DNA of 8,408 bases. Source: an uncultured Chlamydiae bacterium. GTDB taxonomy: Bacteria > Chlamydiota > Chlamydiia > Chlamydiales > Rhabdochlamydiaceae. Both the position numbers and the translations under genes were made by a program. The number at the start of each line of letters is the position of its first letter. Within the stretch, counting starts at the first letter, position 1. This document shows positions 6,109 through 8,408 of this stretch, in pieces. The stretch is from contig CAMFJP010000058.1 of the NCBI GenBank assembly GCA_945957075.1, forward strand, positions 1 through 8,408. Direction: 5' to 3'. A model generated the notes under the pieces. The model ran no database searches. It saw nothing but the letters and a program-made list of their open reading frames with translations, and was not told the DNA's origin.

Positions 6109-6879
6109 TTACGAACTACTTGCAACCCGACGGCGACGGCGTTTTCCAGCACCGGCTGAACCCTCTAAAGCTTCACTCTCCTGCCAGTAGTGGATGCGCG
6201 AGCAGTGCTCGCAGAAAACAAGATTTTCCCCTTTACGCACAACATTTTCATGCTGAGCTGTAAGAACAATATGACACCCGCTGCACGCACGATTTTCTAT
6301 AGAAACCACAACGCGATCTTTTTTATTGCGAAGCAACCTTTCATAGATCGCAAGAGTTTCGGGATCCGCTTCTTTAGCTAAAGCATCGCGCGCCTCTTTA
6401 AGCCCTCTACCCTCTTCGTTAATCAATACAATATTAGCTTCAATTTCTTTTTCCAAAGCGGCGCTACTTTCTTGGGAAACAACAAGACTTTCTTTGATTT
6501 TCTCTAAAATCTCTTCCTCTGCAACGCGTTTATCAACAAGATCCGAAACCTTCTGTTCTGTTGCAATGCGCTCTCTTTCCGATGCTGTAATTTCCTGGGT
6601 CAAGGCATTAAACTCATCGACTTTTTTAACAGAGCTTTGCTGAGACTCTAGGCGCTTGGTTTTGACCTGCGCTTCTTGAATTTTTTGTTCAAGATGCTGA
6701 ATCGTTTTACTAAGCTCCTGTAGTTCCTTTTCTTTTTCCTCTAACTGGGTATTCAGCTCTTTGCGCAAATCGGCAATCTGCTCTAGCTCTTTTTGTCTTT
6801 CTATCTTCATCCGCATTAAGCGGCGCATTTTCATATCCAGCTCCTGGATGTCCAGGATTACCCTTAAACGATCTAACAT
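6109..6879 (-). CDS. cdsZ: Coiled-coil C4 zinc-ribbon protein, DUF164/CT398 (CdsZ) type
   Basis: 256 residues. Residues about 10-170 are almost wholly charged heptad-like coiled coil (ELEQIADLRKELNTQLEEKEK-type pattern). After ADPETLAIYERL (171-182) comes a C-terminal zinc ribbon with C199-x2-C202 (CSGC) and C223-x2-C226 (CEHC), then RIHYW, and a basic tail with five arginines near the end. This architecture defines the DUF164 family and matches Chlamydia CT398. From memory, CT398 forms a coiled-coil hairpin and has been reported to bind sigma-54 and T3SS components (CdsZ); these roles are inferred here. The ATG at 6879 is preceded by a good ribosome-binding site, AGAGGGAG, with about 4 nt spacing. 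rnpB follows immediately on the same strand, and hemB lies 80 bp upstream. Confidence 0.85.
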   Translation of the reverse strand: MLDRLRVILDIQELDMKMRRLMRMKIERQKELEQIADLRKELNTQLEEKEKELQELSKTIQHLEQKIQEAQVKTKRLESQQSSVKKVDEFNALTQEITASERERIATEQKVSDLVDKRVAEEEILEKIKESLVVSQESSAALEKEIEANIVLINEEGRGLKEARDALAKEADPETLAIYERLLRNKKDRVVVSIENRACSGCHIVLTAQHENVVRKGENLVFCEHCSRIHYWQESEALEGSAGAGKRRRRRVASSS

Positions 6880-6911
6880 GAAACTCCCTCTTGCCTACAG
6901 TTCAGCCTTCT

Positions 6912-6939
6912 ATTATCAATGCAGGCGAATATAGCACAA
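6912..6939 (-). promoter_or_regulatory. Possible promoter for the zinc-ribbon gene (and rnpB)
   Basis: In the 80-bp AT-rich gap after hemB, the minus strand has TTGTGC (6939-6934) and GATAAT (6917-6912, 5 of 6 to the -10 consensus) separated by 16 bp, giving a leader of about 25-30 nt with a strong ribosome-binding site. A nearby TATATT is an alternative -10. No other gap on this strand before rnpB is long enough for a promoter outside a gene. Confidence 0.3.
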
Positions 6940-6959
6940 ATAAAATAATTTCTATACGC

Positions 6960-7895
6960 TTATCTAAGCCAAAGAGCCGCCTGTTTAGCAAAGTACGTAA
7001 TGATAAATTGGGCGCCTGCACGCTTAATCGCGATAAGCGACTCTAAGGCCGCAGCCTTTTCATCCAACCAACCTTTTTCGGCCGCGGCCTTGATCATACC
7101 ATACTCGCCACTCACTTGATACGCGCCCAAAGCAACACCGGGAAAACAAGCTCGCACCCGCGCTATAACATCGAGATAGAGCCCAGCTGGCTTAACCATA
7201 ACCATATCTGCCCCCTCTTGAAGATCTAAACTAACCTCGCGCACAGCCTCATCGCAATTAGCATGGTCCATTTGATAGCTGCTTCTTGAATCACCGGGCC
7301 TTAAAGAACATTTTGTAGATTCCCGAAATCCGCCATAGTAAGAAGAGGCGTATTTAACAGCATAACTTAAAATAGGCATATGAGAGAGCTCTGCACGCAA
7401 AGCGCTCACCACATGGTCCATCATTCCACTTGGGGCTAACACATCAGCACCGGCATGGGCATAGCAACATCCAACTTTCTTAAGCAGTGTAAGGGTTTCA
7501 TCATTATCCACATCTTGACCACGGACAATCCCACAATGACCATGACTTGTATAACCACACAAACACACATCTGCAATCACAAGCAGCCCCGGCGCTTTTT
7601 TTTTAATCAACCGGAGGGCTTTGGCAACAATTCCTTCTTCCGCATACGCTAAAGAAGCCTTTTCATCCTTGTCTATAGACACTCCAAAAAGAATAATAGA
7701 AGAAATGCCCAACTCAAGAATGTTTTCAATCTCATAGGGCAAACGATCTAAATTAAAAAGGGTATGTCCTGGAATGGAGGCAAGGGGGATACTTTCTCCT
7801 TGCCATACAAATAATGGAAGAACGAGCTCATCGACACTAAGGCGTGTTTGTCTCGCAAGCGTGCGCAGCACGGGATGACTGCGCACACGTCTCAT
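6960..7895 (-). CDS. hemB: Delta-aminolevulinic acid dehydratase (porphobilinogen synthase)
   Basis: Condenses two 5-aminolevulinate molecules to porphobilinogen in haem synthesis; cytosolic. With the start at 7895 the protein is 311 residues (family about 320-335). It shows RxRSHPVLRTLxxxTRLSVDEL (2-24), the zinc site C111, C113 and C121 in DVCLCGYTSHGHCG, LAPSGMMD (153-160), first Schiff-base lysine K181 (AVKYASSYYG), YQM (207-209), second lysine K235 (VMVKPAGLYLDV), AYQVSGEY (258-265) and ESLIAIKRAGA (285-295). All catalytic residues are present. The frame is open back to an ATG at 8051, but that would overlap the nicotinamidase gene by about 140 bp with non-HemB sequence, so 7895 is preferred. 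It begins slightly late within the conserved RPRRLR region and has no clear Shine-Dalgarno, so a slightly earlier non-ATG start or translational coupling is possible. It starts 13 bp after the nicotinamidase stop, probably one operon. Confidence 0.93.
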   Translation of the reverse strand: MRRVRSHPVLRTLARQTRLSVDELVLPLFVWQGESIPLASIPGHTLFNLDRLPYEIENILELGISSIILFGVSIDKDEKASLAYAEEGIVAKALRLIKKKAPGLLVIADVCLCGYTSHGHCGIVRGQDVDNDETLTLLKKVGCCYAHAGADVLAPSGMMDHVVSALRAELSHMPILSYAVKYASSYYGGFRESTKCSLRPGDSRSSYQMDHANCDEAVREVSLDLQEGADMVMVKPAGLYLDVIARVRACFPGVALGAYQVSGEYGMIKAAAEKGWLDEKAAALESLIAIKRAGAQFIITYFAKQAALWLR

Positions 7896-7908
7896 GCGTA
7901 CGGCGGGA

Positions 7909-8408
7909 TTAGACTCTAGACTCTTGTCTTTGATTAAAATATTTTGGATATTTTCCAATCGCTTGATCCACAGTAAGAATTTCCACACCAATTGCGCGCA
8001 ATGCCTGCAGTTTTTCTTGCGTCCCTTTTGGGTCAAGACCGGCACTTGCATCTACGACCATGGTCACGTTATACCCCTCTTTGCACAGATCTTCCGCAGA
8101 CCAGCCGGCGCAATAATCTGTTGCAAATCCATACACAAACACGCGCCCTTTTCCAGGCTGGACACCGCACTGACGCAGCCAAGCCACAAGCGTTGTTTTG
8201 CGCTCCTTATCATTATCTCTATAAGCGCTATAACTATCTACCCAAGGATACTGCCCTTTAAAGATGGTTGCAAATCCTTTTTCTAAAATATGATTTGGAA
8301 AAGCAGCTCCGCGCGTTCCTTGGACGCAATGCACAGCCCAGAGTCTTTGTGGTTTCCCAGAAAGAGTTCCATCTGCTTTTTCGGTTCTTTGTGTTGCAAG
8401 GAAAGAAC
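7909..8408 (-). CDS. pncA: Nicotinamidase/pyrazinamidase, N-terminus beyond the window
   Basis: C-terminal 165 residues of a cysteine hydrolase of the isochorismatase-like superfamily that converts nicotinamide to nicotinic acid for NAD salvage. The frame is open to the right edge. Visible landmarks: LWAVHCVQG (compare WPDHCVQ in E. coli PncA), the catalytic lysine in IFKGQ, PWVDSYSAY, the charged segment before TTLVAWL (like KTSLDDWL), and the nucleophile cysteine in GFATDYC. The catalytic aspartate and metal-binding Asp/His residues of the N-terminal region (about 60-70 residues, on family length) are outside the window and cannot be checked. A GTG at 8334 inside WAVHC is not the start. hemB follows 13 bp downstream. 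This is probably a real nicotinamidase rather than an isochorismatase, because HCVQG and VDSYSAY are PncA-specific. Confidence 0.9.
   Translation of the reverse strand, partial: SFLATQRTEKADGTLSGKPQRLWAVHCVQGTRGAAFPNHILEKGFATIFKGQYPWVDSYSAYRDNDKERKTTLVAWLRQCGVQPGKGRVFVYGFATDYCAGWSAEDLCKEGYNVTMVVDASAGLDPKGTQEKLQALRAIGVEILTVDQAIGKYPKYFNQRQESRV

Noticed and set aside
5757..6152. Two small open frames (77 and 64 residues, opposite strands)
   Set aside because: Both sit on the RNase P RNA gene, which explains the conserved sequence there.
7896..8051. Longer HemB start at 8051
   Set aside because: It would overlap the nicotinamidase gene by about 140 bp, and the extra residues do not resemble HemB.
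1..8408. CRISPR array, tRNA genes, or dif site
   Set aside because: No regularly spaced direct repeats and no tRNA cloverleaf with a TTCRA arm were seen, and no dif-like site was recognised near xerC.

Overview
The window looks like a contig from a Chlamydiota bacterium outside the familiar Chlamydiaceae (an environmental or amoeba-associated chlamydia is the best guess). The main evidence is a type III secretion secretin (SctC/CdsC) directly downstream of a Pkn5-like kinase, an XerC that closely resembles chlamydial XerC, a CT398/CdsZ-type coiled-coil zinc-ribbon protein, and a bacterial type A RNase P RNA without the usual L15 GGU. The family within the phylum cannot be fixed from this sequence alone.

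Layout, left to right. Bases 1-46 are not genomic: they are an Illumina Nextera i7 adapter with its index, so the left edge is a contig end. Next, all on the minus strand, come the N-terminal part of sctC (47-1280, cut by the adapter), a composite palindromic repeat (1373-1466), a kinase with a C-terminal SpoIIE/PP2C-like domain (1462-3003), a 164-bp near-perfect inverted repeat of the same family (3068-3231), and a YbiT-type ABC-F ATPase (3232-4821). xerC is the only plus-strand gene (4853-5764). It starts 31 bp from the ABC-F start and converges on rnpB, overlapping its 3' end. On the minus strand again lie rnpB (about 5730-6101), the zinc-ribbon gene (6109-6879), hemB (6960-7895) and a nicotinamidase gene that runs off the right edge (7909-8408+).

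Functionally there is a type III secretion block (secretin plus a putative regulatory or secreted kinase) and possibly a T3SS/sigma-54-linked zinc-ribbon protein. The rest is housekeeping: chromosome dimer resolution (XerC), tRNA 5' processing (rnpB), ribosome-associated ATPase (ABC-F), haem synthesis (HemB) and NAD salvage (nicotinamidase).

The least explained signal is the repeat family with TAGAC(A/C)TCTT ends. Two copies lie between genes of the sctC side, and each begins exactly at the stop codon of the upstream minus-strand gene. They look like a MITE-like or intercistronic hairpin element. No complete new defence or metabolic system is visible.
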